The position numbers were made by a program, and so were the translations under genes. 24,982 bases of DNA from NCBI GenBank assembly GCA_020201295.1, contig JAIVHA010000021.1:1-24982 (forward strand). Reading direction: 5' to 3'. The DNA comes from Lysobacteraceae bacterium. Lineage in GTDB: Bacteria > Pseudomonadota > Gammaproteobacteria > DSM-19610. Under the pieces are notes generated by a model. The model was not told the origin of the DNA and did no database searches. It was given only the letters and a program-made list of their open reading frames with translations. Shown piece after piece: positions 15,247 to 23,877 of this stretch; the first letter of the stretch is position 1; every line of letters starts with the position of its first letter.

Positions 15247-16080
15247 ATGGCCACCGATCCCCCTGCCACCACTGCACCGCAAGCTCCCCTGGTGTGTATC
15301 CGCGGGTTGCGCTTCACGCGCGCCAGCCGCGTGATCTTCGATGGCGTGGACCTGGATATTCCACGTGGCAAGGTCACCGCCATCATGGGTCCGAGTGGTA
15401 CCGGCAAGACCACCCTGTTGCGGTTGATCGGCGGTCAGCTCAAGCCCATGGCCGGATCGGTGGTGGTGGATGGCCAGGAGGTCGCGAAGCTGGGTCACGG
15501 CGAGTTGTATGCACTGCGCCAGCGCATGGGCATGCTGTTCCAGAGCGGTGCCCTGCTGACCGATCTCAATGTATTCGACAACGTGGCCTTTCCCCTGCGC
15601 GAGCATACGGACCTGCCGGAAGCCATGATTCGCGACATCGTGCTCATGAAGCTGGAGGCCGTGGGCCTGCGTGGCGGCCACCAGTTACTCACCAACGAAC
15701 TGTCCGGCGGCATGGCCCGGCGCGTGGCGCTGGCGCGGGCCATCGCCCTGGATCCCATGATGGTCATGTACGACGAGCCCTTTGCCGGCCAGGACCCGAT
15801 TTCCATGGGAGTGCTGGTGAAACTCATCCGCCTGCTCAACGATGCCATGGGACTGACCAGTATCGTGGTGACCCATGACGTATCCGAGGCCATGGGCATC
15901 GCCGACCACCTGTACCTGATTTCCGATGGCAAGGTGGTGGAGCAGGGCAGCCCGGCACAACTGGAGGACTCGGCCTCGGCCTGGGTGCACCAGTTTCTCC
16001 ATGGTGAACCCGATGGCCCGGTGCCCTTTCATTATCCGGCGCCGGACTTTTTCGAGGACCTCATGGCGGGGGAACAATAG
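15247..16080 (+). CDS. mlaF: MlaF, phospholipid transport ABC ATP-binding protein
   Basis: The 277-residue ATPase carries Walker A GPSGTGKT (48-55), the Mla-type signature LSGGM (152-156) and Walker B ending MYDEP (174-178). The residues GQDPISMG after Walker B are characteristic of MlaF. MlaF energises the MlaFEDB complex that moves phospholipids between the inner membrane and the periplasmic carrier MlaC, maintaining outer-membrane asymmetry. It is followed three bases later by mlaE with the junction TAGGCCATG. Confidence 0.95.
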   Translation: MATDPPATTAPQAPLVCIRGLRFTRASRVIFDGVDLDIPRGKVTAIMGPSGTGKTTLLRLIGGQLKPMAGSVVVDGQEVAKLGHGELYALRQRMGMLFQSGALLTDLNVFDNVAFPLREHTDLPEAMIRDIVLMKLEAVGLRGGHQLLTNELSGGMARRVALARAIALDPMMVMYDEPFAGQDPISMGVLVKLIRLLNDAMGLTSIVVTHDVSEAMGIADHLYLISDGKVVEQGSPAQLEDSASAWVHQFLHGEPDGPVPFHYPAPDFFEDLMAGEQ

Positions 16081-16083
16081 GCC

Positions 16084-16866
16084 ATGCTGGGCATGATCCA
16101 ACGGCTGGGGCGCTGGGGCTTGAGTTTCTTCAGGCGCCTGGGGCGCGCTCACTTGTTCCTGCTCGAGGTGCTGGCGGGACTGCCCAGTCTGTTGCCCCGG
16201 CCGGGCCTGGTGGTGCAGCAACTCTATTCCGTGGGGGTGTTGTCACTGCTGATCATCGTGGTTTCCGGCCTGTTCGTGGGCATGGTGCTGGGTTTGCAGG
16301 GCTATAACACCCTGGTGGATTTCGGCGCGGCGGAGTCCCTGGGGGTGGTGGTGGCCCTGACCCTGGTGCGGGAGCTGGGTCCGGTGGTCACCGCCTTGCT
16401 GTTCGCCGGCCGTGCCGGTTCCGCGCTCACCGCCGAGATCGGCCTGATGAAGGCGACCGAACAGTTGTCGGGCATGGAGATGATGGCGGTGGATCCCATG
16501 CGCCGCGTGGTGGCGCCGCGCTTCCTGGCGGGTTTCATTTCCATGCCCCTGCTGGCGGCCATCTTCAGCGTCGTGGGGGTGTATGGCGGTTATTTCGTCG
16601 GTGTCGGCCTGCTGGGCGTGGATGCCGGCGCCTACTGGTCGCAGATCCAGGACAAGGTGGACCTGCATGAAGACATCTACAATGGCGTCATCAAGAGCCT
16701 GGCGTTCGGCTTCGTGGTGACCTGGATTGCCGTCTACGAGGGCTATGACACGGTGCCCACGTCCGAAGGTGTCAGCCGCGCCACCACCCGCACGGTGGTA
16801 CATGGCGCGCTGGCTGTGCTGGCGCTGGATTTCGTGCTCACCGCGCTGATGTTTGGGGATATCTGA
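16084..16866 (+). CDS. mlaE: MlaE, phospholipid transport permease
   Basis: The 260-residue polytopic inner-membrane permease equals the E. coli length. It contains the conserved coupling and membrane motifs VRELGPVVTALLFAGRAGSA and EIGLMKATEQLSGMEMMAVDP, then several hydrophobic helices through LDFVLTALMFGDI. MlaE dimerises and holds the MlaD hexamer on top. It is packed with 3-base gaps to mlaF and 2-base gaps to mlaD. No defects are visible. Confidence 0.95.
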   Translation: MLGMIQRLGRWGLSFFRRLGRAHLFLLEVLAGLPSLLPRPGLVVQQLYSVGVLSLLIIVVSGLFVGMVLGLQGYNTLVDFGAAESLGVVVALTLVRELGPVVTALLFAGRAGSALTAEIGLMKATEQLSGMEMMAVDPMRRVVAPRFLAGFISMPLLAAIFSVVGVYGGYFVGVGLLGVDAGAYWSQIQDKVDLHEDIYNGVIKSLAFGFVVTWIAVYEGYDTVPTSEGVSRATTRTVVHGALAVLALDFVLTALMFGDI

Positions 16867-16868
16867 TC

Positions 16869-17333
16869 ATGATGCAAAGCAAATCGGTGGAAATTCTGGT
16901 GGGCCTGTTCGTGGCCCTTGGTGTCGGTGCCCTGTTCGTGCTGGCCATGCAGGTGAGCAACCTCAGCAACCTGGGTGGCGATGACGGCTATGAGGTCCGG
17001 GCCGGCTTCGACAATATCGGCGGGCTGAAGGTGCGTTCGCCGGTGACGGTGGCGGGTGTGCGGGTGGGCCGGGTGGCCGCCATTGACTACGACAGTGAAA
17101 ATTATCAGGCCGAAGTGGTCCTGCGTCTCGATCCGCGCTTCGATGCCTTTCCCCTCGATACCTCTGCCAGCATCTTTACCTCCGGCCTGCTGGGCGAGCA
17201 GTACGTGGCCCTGGAGCCCGGCGGTGATATGGAGTACCTGCGCGATGGTGACCGTATCACCTTGACCCAGTCGGCCCTGGTGCTGGAACAACTCATCGGC
17301 AAGTTCCTGTTCAGCCAGGCCGACAAGGAGTAG
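16869..17333 (+). CDS. mlaD: MlaD, MCE-domain phospholipid-binding protein
   Basis: The 154-residue protein has an N-terminal membrane anchor (about residues 8-28), then one MCE domain beginning YEVRAGFDNIGGL and including VTVAGVRVGRV and SGLLGEQYVALEPGG. The end, VLEQLIGKFLF plus a short charged tail, is the hydrophobic pore helix expected of MlaD. Length agrees with non-enteric MlaD proteins. It is followed after three bases by mlaB, whereas mlaC normally comes next. Confidence 0.93.
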   Translation: MMQSKSVEILVGLFVALGVGALFVLAMQVSNLSNLGGDDGYEVRAGFDNIGGLKVRSPVTVAGVRVGRVAAIDYDSENYQAEVVLRLDPRFDAFPLDTSASIFTSGLLGEQYVALEPGGDMEYLRDGDRITLTQSALVLEQLIGKFLFSQADKE

Positions 17334-17336
17334 GCC

Positions 17337-17654
17337 ATGAGCGAAGCCAGCGCAATCGAGGCCCGGGCTGCCGGCGAGGTGGCGGTCCGTGGCCTGCTGG
17401 AGTTCGCCACGGTAACGGCGCTGCTGGCGCCGCTGGAAGCGCTGTTGCCAGAGACGGGCAGCCTGCGGGTGGATCTCGGCGCCGTGCGTCACACCGACAG
17501 CGCCGGTCTTGCGCTGTTGGTGCATTGGCAACGCCTGGCGCGCCAGCGCGGCCTGGAGCTCGAATTCCACCAGGCCCCGGACCAGCTCATGGACATGGCC
17601 CGCCTCAGCGGCCTCGATGGCATCCTGCCCTTGCGGGGCGCGTCGGCGACCTGA
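17337..17654 (+). CDS. mlaB: MlaB, STAS-domain subunit of the Mla transporter
   Basis: The 105-residue cytoplasmic protein is a single STAS domain with the core VDLGAVRHTDSAGLALLVHW, aligning with E. coli MlaB (IDLSRVSRVDTGGLALLLHL). It binds MlaF and stabilises the ABC complex. It directly follows mlaD with the junction TAGGCCATG, the same nine bases as at mlaF/mlaE. In E. coli and Pseudomonas mlaC lies between mlaD and mlaB; it is absent here. A terminator follows the stop. Confidence 0.88.
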   Translation: MSEASAIEARAAGEVAVRGLLEFATVTALLAPLEALLPETGSLRVDLGAVRHTDSAGLALLVHWQRLARQRGLELEFHQAPDQLMDMARLSGLDGILPLRGASAT

Positions 17655-17689
17655 ACCGCCGGCGCGCCTCCCGCTGGCGGCGGTTTTTC
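17655..17689 (+). terminator. Rho-independent terminator after mlaB
   Basis: CCGCCGGC (17656-17663) pairs with GCTGGCGG (17673-17680) at seven of eight positions, and a run of five T follows at 17684-17688. It begins one base after the mlaB stop, which separates the mla genes from ibaG-murA. A TATGAT hexamer at 17692-17697 just beyond it could be the -10 of a promoter for ibaG, though no good -35 is seen. Confidence 0.8.
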
Positions 17690-17771
17690 TATATGATGCA
17701 CCGTTTCGGTCCATGCCGGACCTGCCTGCGGGCGCTCGGGCGGGCCCATCATCCCAATGGAACAATGACTT

Positions 17772-18029
17772 ATGAGCATCAGTGCAGAAGAAATCAAGCA
17801 GTTGATCGAGGCCGGCGTGCCCGATTGCCAGGCCAGTGTCAGCGGCCAGGGTGACAAGTTCGACGCCACCGTCATCAGCCCCGCCTTCGCCGGCAAGAAC
17901 ATGGTGCAGCAACACCAGCTGGTGTACGGCACCCTGGGCAACCTGATGCGGGACAATGTGGTGCATGCCCTGTCCCTGCGCACCTACACGCCCGAGCAGT
18001 GGGCCAGCCAGACCCCCCTGGGGCAGTGA
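17772..18029 (+). CDS. ibaG: IbaG/YrbA, BolA-family protein
   Basis: The 85-residue BolA-like protein shows the family core FDATVISPAFAGKNMVQQHQLVYGTLGNLM with the conserved His in QQHQ and a C-terminal SLRTYTPEQW. BolA-family proteins partner with monothiol glutaredoxins in Fe-S and stress physiology; E. coli IbaG is linked to acid stress. Its position between the mla operon and murA is the conserved gammaproteobacterial order. It ends 11 bases before the murA start. Confidence 0.93.
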   Translation: MSISAEEIKQLIEAGVPDCQASVSGQGDKFDATVISPAFAGKNMVQQHQLVYGTLGNLMRDNVVHALSLRTYTPEQWASQTPLGQ

Positions 18030-18040
18030 CGGCCTGACTC

Positions 18041-18980
18041 GTGGACAAACTGATCATCAGCGGCGGCGGGCCGTTGCACGGCGAGATCCGCATCTCCGGG
18101 GCCAAGAACGCGGTGTTGCCCATCCTGGCGTCCACGCTGCTGGCCGACGGCCCGGTCACGGTACGCAACGTGCCCCACCTGCACGATGTCACCACCACCA
18201 TGGAGCTGCTCGGGCGTATGGGCGTGGAACTGGTGGTGGACGAGCGCATGAGCATCGTGGCGGACCCGCGCACCATCCGGGATTTCTCGGCGCCCTACGA
18301 ACTGGTGCGCACCATGCGTGCCTCCATCCTGGTGCTGGGGCCGTTGCTGGCCCGCCATGGTCGCGCCGACGTGTCCCTGCCCGGTGGCTGCGCCATCGGC
18401 ACCCGGCCGGTGGATCAGCATATCAAGGGCCTCAAGGCCATGGGGGCCAGTATCGAGGTGGAAGGCGGCTATATCCGTGCCCGCGTCGAGCGGCTCAAGG
18501 GCGCGCGGGTGGTGATGGACATGGTCACCGTCACCGGCACCGAGAACCTGATGATGGCCGCTGCCCTGGCGCAGGGTACCAGCCTGATCGAGAACGCGGC
18601 CCGGGAACCGGAAGTGATCGATCTCGCCAACTGCCTCAACCAGATGGGCGCGAAGATCACGGGCGCGGGCACCGACACCATCGAGATCGAGGGCGTCGAT
18701 AACCTCTCGGGAACCGACTACCGGGTGCTGCCCGATCGTATCGAGACCGGCACCTTCCTGGTGGCGGCCGCGGTCACCGGCGGCCAGATCCGCGTCAAGG
18801 ATGCTCGTCCCGATACCCTGGATGCGGTGCTGCAGGCGCTGCGCGAGGCGGGCGCCCGGGTGGAGGTGGGCGAGGACTGGATCGAACTGGACATGGAAGG
18901 AAGACGACCCCAGGCGGTCTCCGTGCGTACCGCGCCCTATCCGGCCGCTGGGTGCGCGCATCCGGCGCGTGCCGGGCTGA
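18041..18980 (+). pseudogene. murA: murA, UDP-GlcNAc enolpyruvyl transferase, with frameshifting internal deletion
   Basis: MurA makes the first committed peptidoglycan precursor. From a GTG start the match is excellent for 302 residues: Lys22-Asn23 in GAKNAVLP, and the catalytic Cys117 in SLPGGCAIGTRP (E. coli Cys115). Directly after RTAPYPA the next native residues, including the catalytic Asp (E. coli Asp305), are missing. The true C-terminus (LGARIRRVPG, then TGA at 18978-18980) follows in another frame, at the place E. coli has LGANIERVKGE. About 105 residues, just over 310 bases, are gone, with the junction at 18946/18947. Read from the GTG, translation would run out of frame into repeat DNA to 19141. 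A paralogue elsewhere or an assembly error must be considered, since MurA is essential. Confidence 0.92.
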
Positions 18981-18986
18981 GAATGG

Positions 18987-19143
18987 ATTCACCGCAAATG
19001 CGCGGATTGCACGCCCTGTCCAGATGTCGCGGCCGGCATCCACCTGTAGGAGCGGCCTTGGCCGCGAATGTTCGCGGCCAAGGCCGCTCCTACAGACAGA
19101 ATTCTGCAATAATCGAATTTTTCTTTGCGCCTTTGCGGTGAAT
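18987..19143. repeat. Nested repeats: family D arms around a near-perfect family B palindrome
   Basis: Outer arms at 18987-19006 and 19121-19143 are inverted copies of family D (ATTCACCGCAAA core, with mismatches further in). Between them, arms 19044-19068 and 19071-19095 are 25-base perfect reverse complements with only a two-base spacer, making an almost perfect 52-base palindrome of the GTAG-headed family B. The layout mirrors the kdsC-lptC gap, where family D encloses a different inner repeat. It fills the space between murA and hisG. Confidence 0.88.
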
Positions 19144-19170
19144 GATTGACAAAGTGACAGGCCAGAAACC

Positions 19171-19809
19171 ATGAGCAATACGCTGACCATCGCCCTGTCC
19201 AAGGGCCGCATCTTCAAGGAAACCTTGCCGTTGCTGGCCCATGCGGGCATCGTCCCCGTGGACGATCCGGAAACCAGCCGCAAGCTGATCCTGGACACCA
19301 ACCAGGCCGATGTGAAGCTGGTGATCATCCGCGCCTCCGACGTGCCCACCTATGTGCAGTACGGCGCCGCCGATCTCGGCGTGGCCGGCAAGGATGTGCT
19401 CATGGAGCATGGCGGCGAGGGGTTGTACGAGCCCGTGGACCTGAACATCGCCCGCTGCAAGTTGATGGTGGCCGGGCCGGTGGGCGGCGGCGCGGAACCG
19501 GAACGCATGCGCATCGCCACCAAGTATGTGCACACCACCCGCCGCTACTACGCCGAGCGCGGCCGCCAGGTGGAGATCATCAAGCTGTATGGTTCCATGG
19601 AGCTGGCGCCCCTGGTGGGCCTGGCGGACCGCATCGTCGACGTGGTGGACACCGGCAATACGCTCAAGGCGAACGGTCTGGAACCGCTGGAGCATATCGC
19701 CGACATCAGTTCGCGCCTGGTGGTGAACAAGGCCTCCATGAAGATGAAGCATGAACGGGTGAAGGAATTCATCGACCGTATTGCGGAGGCGGTCGGTCGA
19801 AGTGATTGA
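19171..19809 (+). CDS. hisG: ATP phosphoribosyltransferase, short form
   Basis: HisG catalyses the first step of histidine synthesis, joining ATP and PRPP. At 212 residues it is the short form lacking the C-terminal regulatory domain, which in known systems needs HisZ as partner; no hisZ is in this window. Motifs include the N-terminal SKGRIF, the GAADLGVAGKDVL segment (66-77) and the PRPP loop VVDTGNTLKANG (158-169). The ATG at 19171 follows the repeat block by 27 bases. No truncation is visible. Confidence 0.95.
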   Translation: MSNTLTIALSKGRIFKETLPLLAHAGIVPVDDPETSRKLILDTNQADVKLVIIRASDVPTYVQYGAADLGVAGKDVLMEHGGEGLYEPVDLNIARCKLMVAGPVGGGAEPERMRIATKYVHTTRRYYAERGRQVEIIKLYGSMELAPLVGLADRIVDVVDTGNTLKANGLEPLEHIADISSRLVVNKASMKMKHERVKEFIDRIAEAVGRSD

Positions 19810-19847
19810 GCGTGTGCACCCGCTAGCGACGGCACTGCCGAATACAT

Positions 19848-19973
19848 TGTAGGAGCGGCCTTTGGCCGCGAACGGGTTTACCGCAAAACCTTCGCGGCCG
19901 AAGGCCGCTCCTACATGCAACGGACAGCGGACAGGGTAACGGGAAAACCTGCACGGCCGAAGGTCGCTCCTAC
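19848..19973. repeat. Family B REP pair plus an extra half-unit between hisG and hisD
   Basis: Arms 19848-19872 and 19891-19915 are 25-base reverse complements with one mismatch. A further right-hand half-unit (CACGGCCGAAGGTCGCTCC and two more bases, 19952-19973) follows 36 bases later and differs at several sites. The 217-base gap between hisG and hisD is otherwise empty, apart from a GAAGGG ribosome-binding site near 20013 for hisD. Confidence 0.87.
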
Positions 19974-20026
19974 GGGGGCGTGCCCGTGGCGGAAACGCCA
20001 ATCCCGATTCTTGAAGGGTCAGCAAC

Positions 20027-21331
20027 ATGGCAGCCATCACACGACTGAACAGCACCGACCCCGACTTCCAGTCCCGGCTCGAGCAGCTGCTGGCCTGGGA
20101 GGCGGTGTCCGACGCGCAGGTGGAAAGCACCGTGCGCGCCATCCTGGCCGATGTGCGTGCCCGCGGTGATGCCGCTGTGGTGGAATACACCAATCGTTTC
20201 GATCGTACCCATGCCGATAGCATGGCCGACCTGGAAATTCCGTTGACACGGTTGCAGGAGGCCCTGGAGCGCATCTCGCCACAGCATCGTGCCGCCCTGG
20301 AGCGAGCCGCCGAGCGCGTGCGCCTCTATGCCGAACGCCAGAAGCTGGAGTCCTGGTCCTACACCGAGGCCGACGGCACGGTGCTCGGCCAGCAGGTCAC
20401 GCCGCTCGATCGCGTCGGCCTGTACGTGCCGGGCGGCAAGGCCGCCTATCCCTCCTCGGTGCTGATGAATGCGGTGCCCGCCAAGGTGGCCGGCGTCGGG
20501 GAACTCATCATGGTGGTGCCCACGCCCGATGGCGTGGTGAACGACCTGGTGCTGGCGGCGGCGGCCATCGCCGGTGTGGACCGGGTGTTTTCCATCGGCG
20601 GTGCCCAGGCGGTGGCGGCGCTGGCCTATGGCACCGAGACCATCCCCCAGGTGGACAAGGTCACCGGGCCGGGCAACATCTACGTGGCCACCGCCAAGGG
20701 TATGGTGTTCGGCGCCGTGGGCATCGACATGATCGCCGGCCCTTCGGAAATCCTGGTGATCAGTGACGGCGGCACCGATCCCGACTGGATCGCCATGGAC
20801 CTGTTTTCCCAGGCCGAGCATGACGAGGACGCGCAGGCCATCCTGCTCAGTCCCGATGGCGCCTATCTCGACCGGGTGCAGCAGAGCATCGAGAAACTGC
20901 TACCCACCATGGAACGCCGCAAGGTCATCGAGACTTCGCTCGGCGGCCGCGGTGCCCTGATCCAGGTGCGCGACCTGGACGAGGCCGTGCAGGTGTCCAA
21001 CTACATCGCCCCGGAACATCTGGAATTGTCGGTGGCCGATCCCCAGTCCCTGGCGCCACGCATCCGCCACGCCGGCGCCATCTTCATGGGTCGCCACACC
21101 GCCGAGGCGCTGGGGGATTATTGCGCCGGACCGAACCACGTGCTGCCCACCTCGCGCACGGCACGCTTCTCCTCGCCACTCGGGGTGTACGACTTCCAGA
21201 AGCGCTCCAGCCTGATCATGGCCTCGGAGGATGGCGCCTCGGATCTCGGCGAGACCGCCTCGGCGCTGGCACGCGGCGAGGGCCTCACGGCGCATGCACG
21301 CTCGGCGGAGTATCGTATCAAACACAAGTAG
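20027..21331 (+). CDS. hisD: Histidinol dehydrogenase
   Basis: HisD oxidises histidinol to histidine in two NAD+-dependent steps. The 434-residue length equals E. coli HisD. Visible elements are the YVPGGKAAYPSSVLM segment, the NAD-binding region, zinc ligands Gln and His in FSQAEHDEDAQ, Asp in LGDYCAGPNH and the C-terminal His in LTAHARSAEYR, and the catalytic Glu-His in APEHLEL. The ATG at 20027 has GAAGGG about 8-14 bases upstream. The TAG stop (21329-21331) falls inside the left arm of a REP unit. Confidence 0.96.
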   Translation: MAAITRLNSTDPDFQSRLEQLLAWEAVSDAQVESTVRAILADVRARGDAAVVEYTNRFDRTHADSMADLEIPLTRLQEALERISPQHRAALERAAERVRLYAERQKLESWSYTEADGTVLGQQVTPLDRVGLYVPGGKAAYPSSVLMNAVPAKVAGVGELIMVVPTPDGVVNDLVLAAAAIAGVDRVFSIGGAQAVAALAYGTETIPQVDKVTGPGNIYVATAKGMVFGAVGIDMIAGPSEILVISDGGTDPDWIAMDLFSQAEHDEDAQAILLSPDGAYLDRVQQSIEKLLPTMERRKVIETSLGGRGALIQVRDLDEAVQVSNYIAPEHLELSVADPQSLAPRIRHAGAIFMGRHTAEALGDYCAGPNHVLPTSRTARFSSPLGVYDFQKRSSLIMASEDGASDLGETASALARGEGLTAHARSAEYRIKHK

Positions 21332-21379
21332 GAGCGGGCTCTGCCCGCGAACATTCGCGGCCAAAGGCCGCTCCTACAG
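21328..21379. repeat. Hybrid REP pair between hisD and hisC
   Basis: The left arm (21328-21352) carries a GCGGGCTCTGCCCGC palindrome; the right arm (21354-21379) carries GCGGCCAAAGGCCGC. Both have the GTAGGAGC head in inverted orientation, but the inner stems differ, so the two halves belong to different subfamilies of family B. The left head supplies the hisD stop codon. Confidence 0.85.
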
Positions 21380-21415
21380 GGATCGTCATGCAATGCCCGG
21401 TACAACACTCACGAC

Positions 21416-22498
21416 ATGAACATACCCACCGACAAAATCACCCGCTGGATTCGCCCCGAGATTCGGGCATTATCGGCCTATCACGTCCCGGACCCCGGTG
21501 ACTGCATCAAGCTGGATGCCATGGAAAACCCCTACACCTGGCCCGAGTGGCTGATCGAGGCCTGGCTGGAGACGCTGCGCGAGGTCAGTCTCAACCGCTA
21601 TCCCGATCCGGGCGCGCGCCAGCTCAAGGAGCGTCTGCGTGCCTGCATGCAGGTGCCGGCGGACATGGAGATCCTGCTCGGCAACGGTTCCGACGAGTTG
21701 ATCCAGATGATCGCCCTGGCGGTGGCGCGGCCGGGCCGCGTGGTATTGGCGCCCGAGCCCAGCTTCGTCATGTACCGCATGATCGCCACCCTGGTGGGCA
21801 TGGACTATGTGGGGGTGCCGCTGGACGGCGAGTTCCAACTCGACATGGCGGCCATGGGAACGGCGATCGAGGCGCATCAGCCCGCGGTGATCTTTCTCGC
21901 CTATCCCAACAACCCGACCGGCAACCTGTTCCGCGCGGACGATATAGAAGCCATCCTCAAAACCGCACCCGGCCTGGTGGTGGTGGACGAGGCCTATGCG
22001 CCCTTCACCGATGCCTCCTTCCTGGCGCGTCTGCGGCACTATGACAACCTGCTGGTGTTGCGTACCGTCTCGAAGATGGGGCTGGCGGGTCTGCGCCTCG
22101 GTCTGTTGATCGGTGCTCCCGGCTGGCTGGGGGAGATCGACAAGACGCGCCTGCCTTACAACATCAACGTGTTGACCCAGGCCAGCGGCGAGTTCGCCCT
22201 GCGCCATGTGGAGGTGCTGGAGGAGCAGGCACGCATGATCCGCACCGATCGCGCCGCGCTGCTGGCCGCGTTGGAGGAATTGCCGGGCCTGGAAGTCTTT
22301 CCCAGCGATGCCAACTTCATCCTGTTCCGGGTGCCGGCCGGCCGTGGCCAGGAACTCTTCGACGCGCTCAAGGAACGCAGGGTGCTGATCAAGAACCTGT
22401 CCGGAGCCGGCGGCGTGCTGGCCGACTGCCTGCGCGTGACGGTGGGCAAGCCGGAGGAGAACGAAGCCTTCCTGCGGGCGCTGCGCGCGGCGCTGTAG
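21416..22498 (+). CDS. hisC: Histidinol-phosphate aminotransferase
   Basis: HisC is a PLP-dependent enzyme that transaminates imidazole-acetol phosphate. The 360 residues include NNPTG at 165-169, the PLP-contacting Asp191 and Tyr194 in VVVDEAYAPF, and the Schiff-base Lys220 in RTVSKMGLAGLRLG. Length is standard. It lies downstream of hisD beyond a REP pair and ends convergently with algW. The remaining his genes are not in the window. Confidence 0.96.
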   Translation: MNIPTDKITRWIRPEIRALSAYHVPDPGDCIKLDAMENPYTWPEWLIEAWLETLREVSLNRYPDPGARQLKERLRACMQVPADMEILLGNGSDELIQMIALAVARPGRVVLAPEPSFVMYRMIATLVGMDYVGVPLDGEFQLDMAAMGTAIEAHQPAVIFLAYPNNPTGNLFRADDIEAILKTAPGLVVVDEAYAPFTDASFLARLRHYDNLLVLRTVSKMGLAGLRLGLLIGAPGWLGEIDKTRLPYNINVLTQASGEFALRHVEVLEEQARMIRTDRAALLAALEELPGLEVFPSDANFILFRVPAGRGQELFDALKERRVLIKNLSGAGGVLADCLRVTVGKPEENEAFLRALRAAL

Positions 22499-22589
22499 TG
22501 GCGGGTCGTGGCCCGGTGGAAAGCCTTGATGGCCACGGAAGCTCACGGAATACACGGAAAGGATCCGTGATCAGGGCGAATAGAACCTT

Positions 22590-22658
22590 GTAGGAGCGGC
22601 TTTAGCCGCGAAGCGGTGGTGGGCGTATCAACCCATTCGCGGCTAAAGCCGCTCCTAC
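22590..22658. repeat. Family B REP pair in the hisC-algW convergent gap
   Basis: Arms 22590-22612 and 22636-22658 are 23-base perfect reverse complements (GTAGGAGCGGCTTTAGCCGC heads) with a 23-base spacer. Just upstream, 22535-22562 holds a short repetitive stretch with three CACGGAA-type units and a CACGGA/TCCGTG dyad. Together these fill the gap between the convergent genes. Confidence 0.88.
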
Positions 22659-22685
22659 GGGGGGGGGCAGGGCGGGTGCCCCCCC
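22659..22685. other. G-rich hairpin / possible G-quadruplex at the algW 3' end
   Basis: A run of nine G is followed by CAGGGCGGG and then TGCCCCCCC. GGGGGGGCA (22661-22669) and TGCCCCCCC (22677-22685) pair perfectly around a seven-base loop. The plus strand also has the tract pattern of a G-quadruplex at 22659-22676. It abuts the algW stop codon (22687-22689) and may help end transcription from either side, although no T-run follows. Confidence 0.55.
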
Positions 22686-22686
22686 G

Positions 22687-23865
<1,179 letters not shown>

Positions 23866-23877
23866 GGGCGGTGCCGG

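Noticed and set aside
18947..19141. Residues 303-366 of the long murA frame as a novel C-terminal domain
   Set aside because: They are a frameshifted native murA end followed by translated REP and family D repeat DNA.
19044..21379. Repeats around hisGDC as a CRISPR array
   Set aside because: The units are inverted pairs in separate gene gaps, not direct repeats with uniform spacers, and no cas genes are present.
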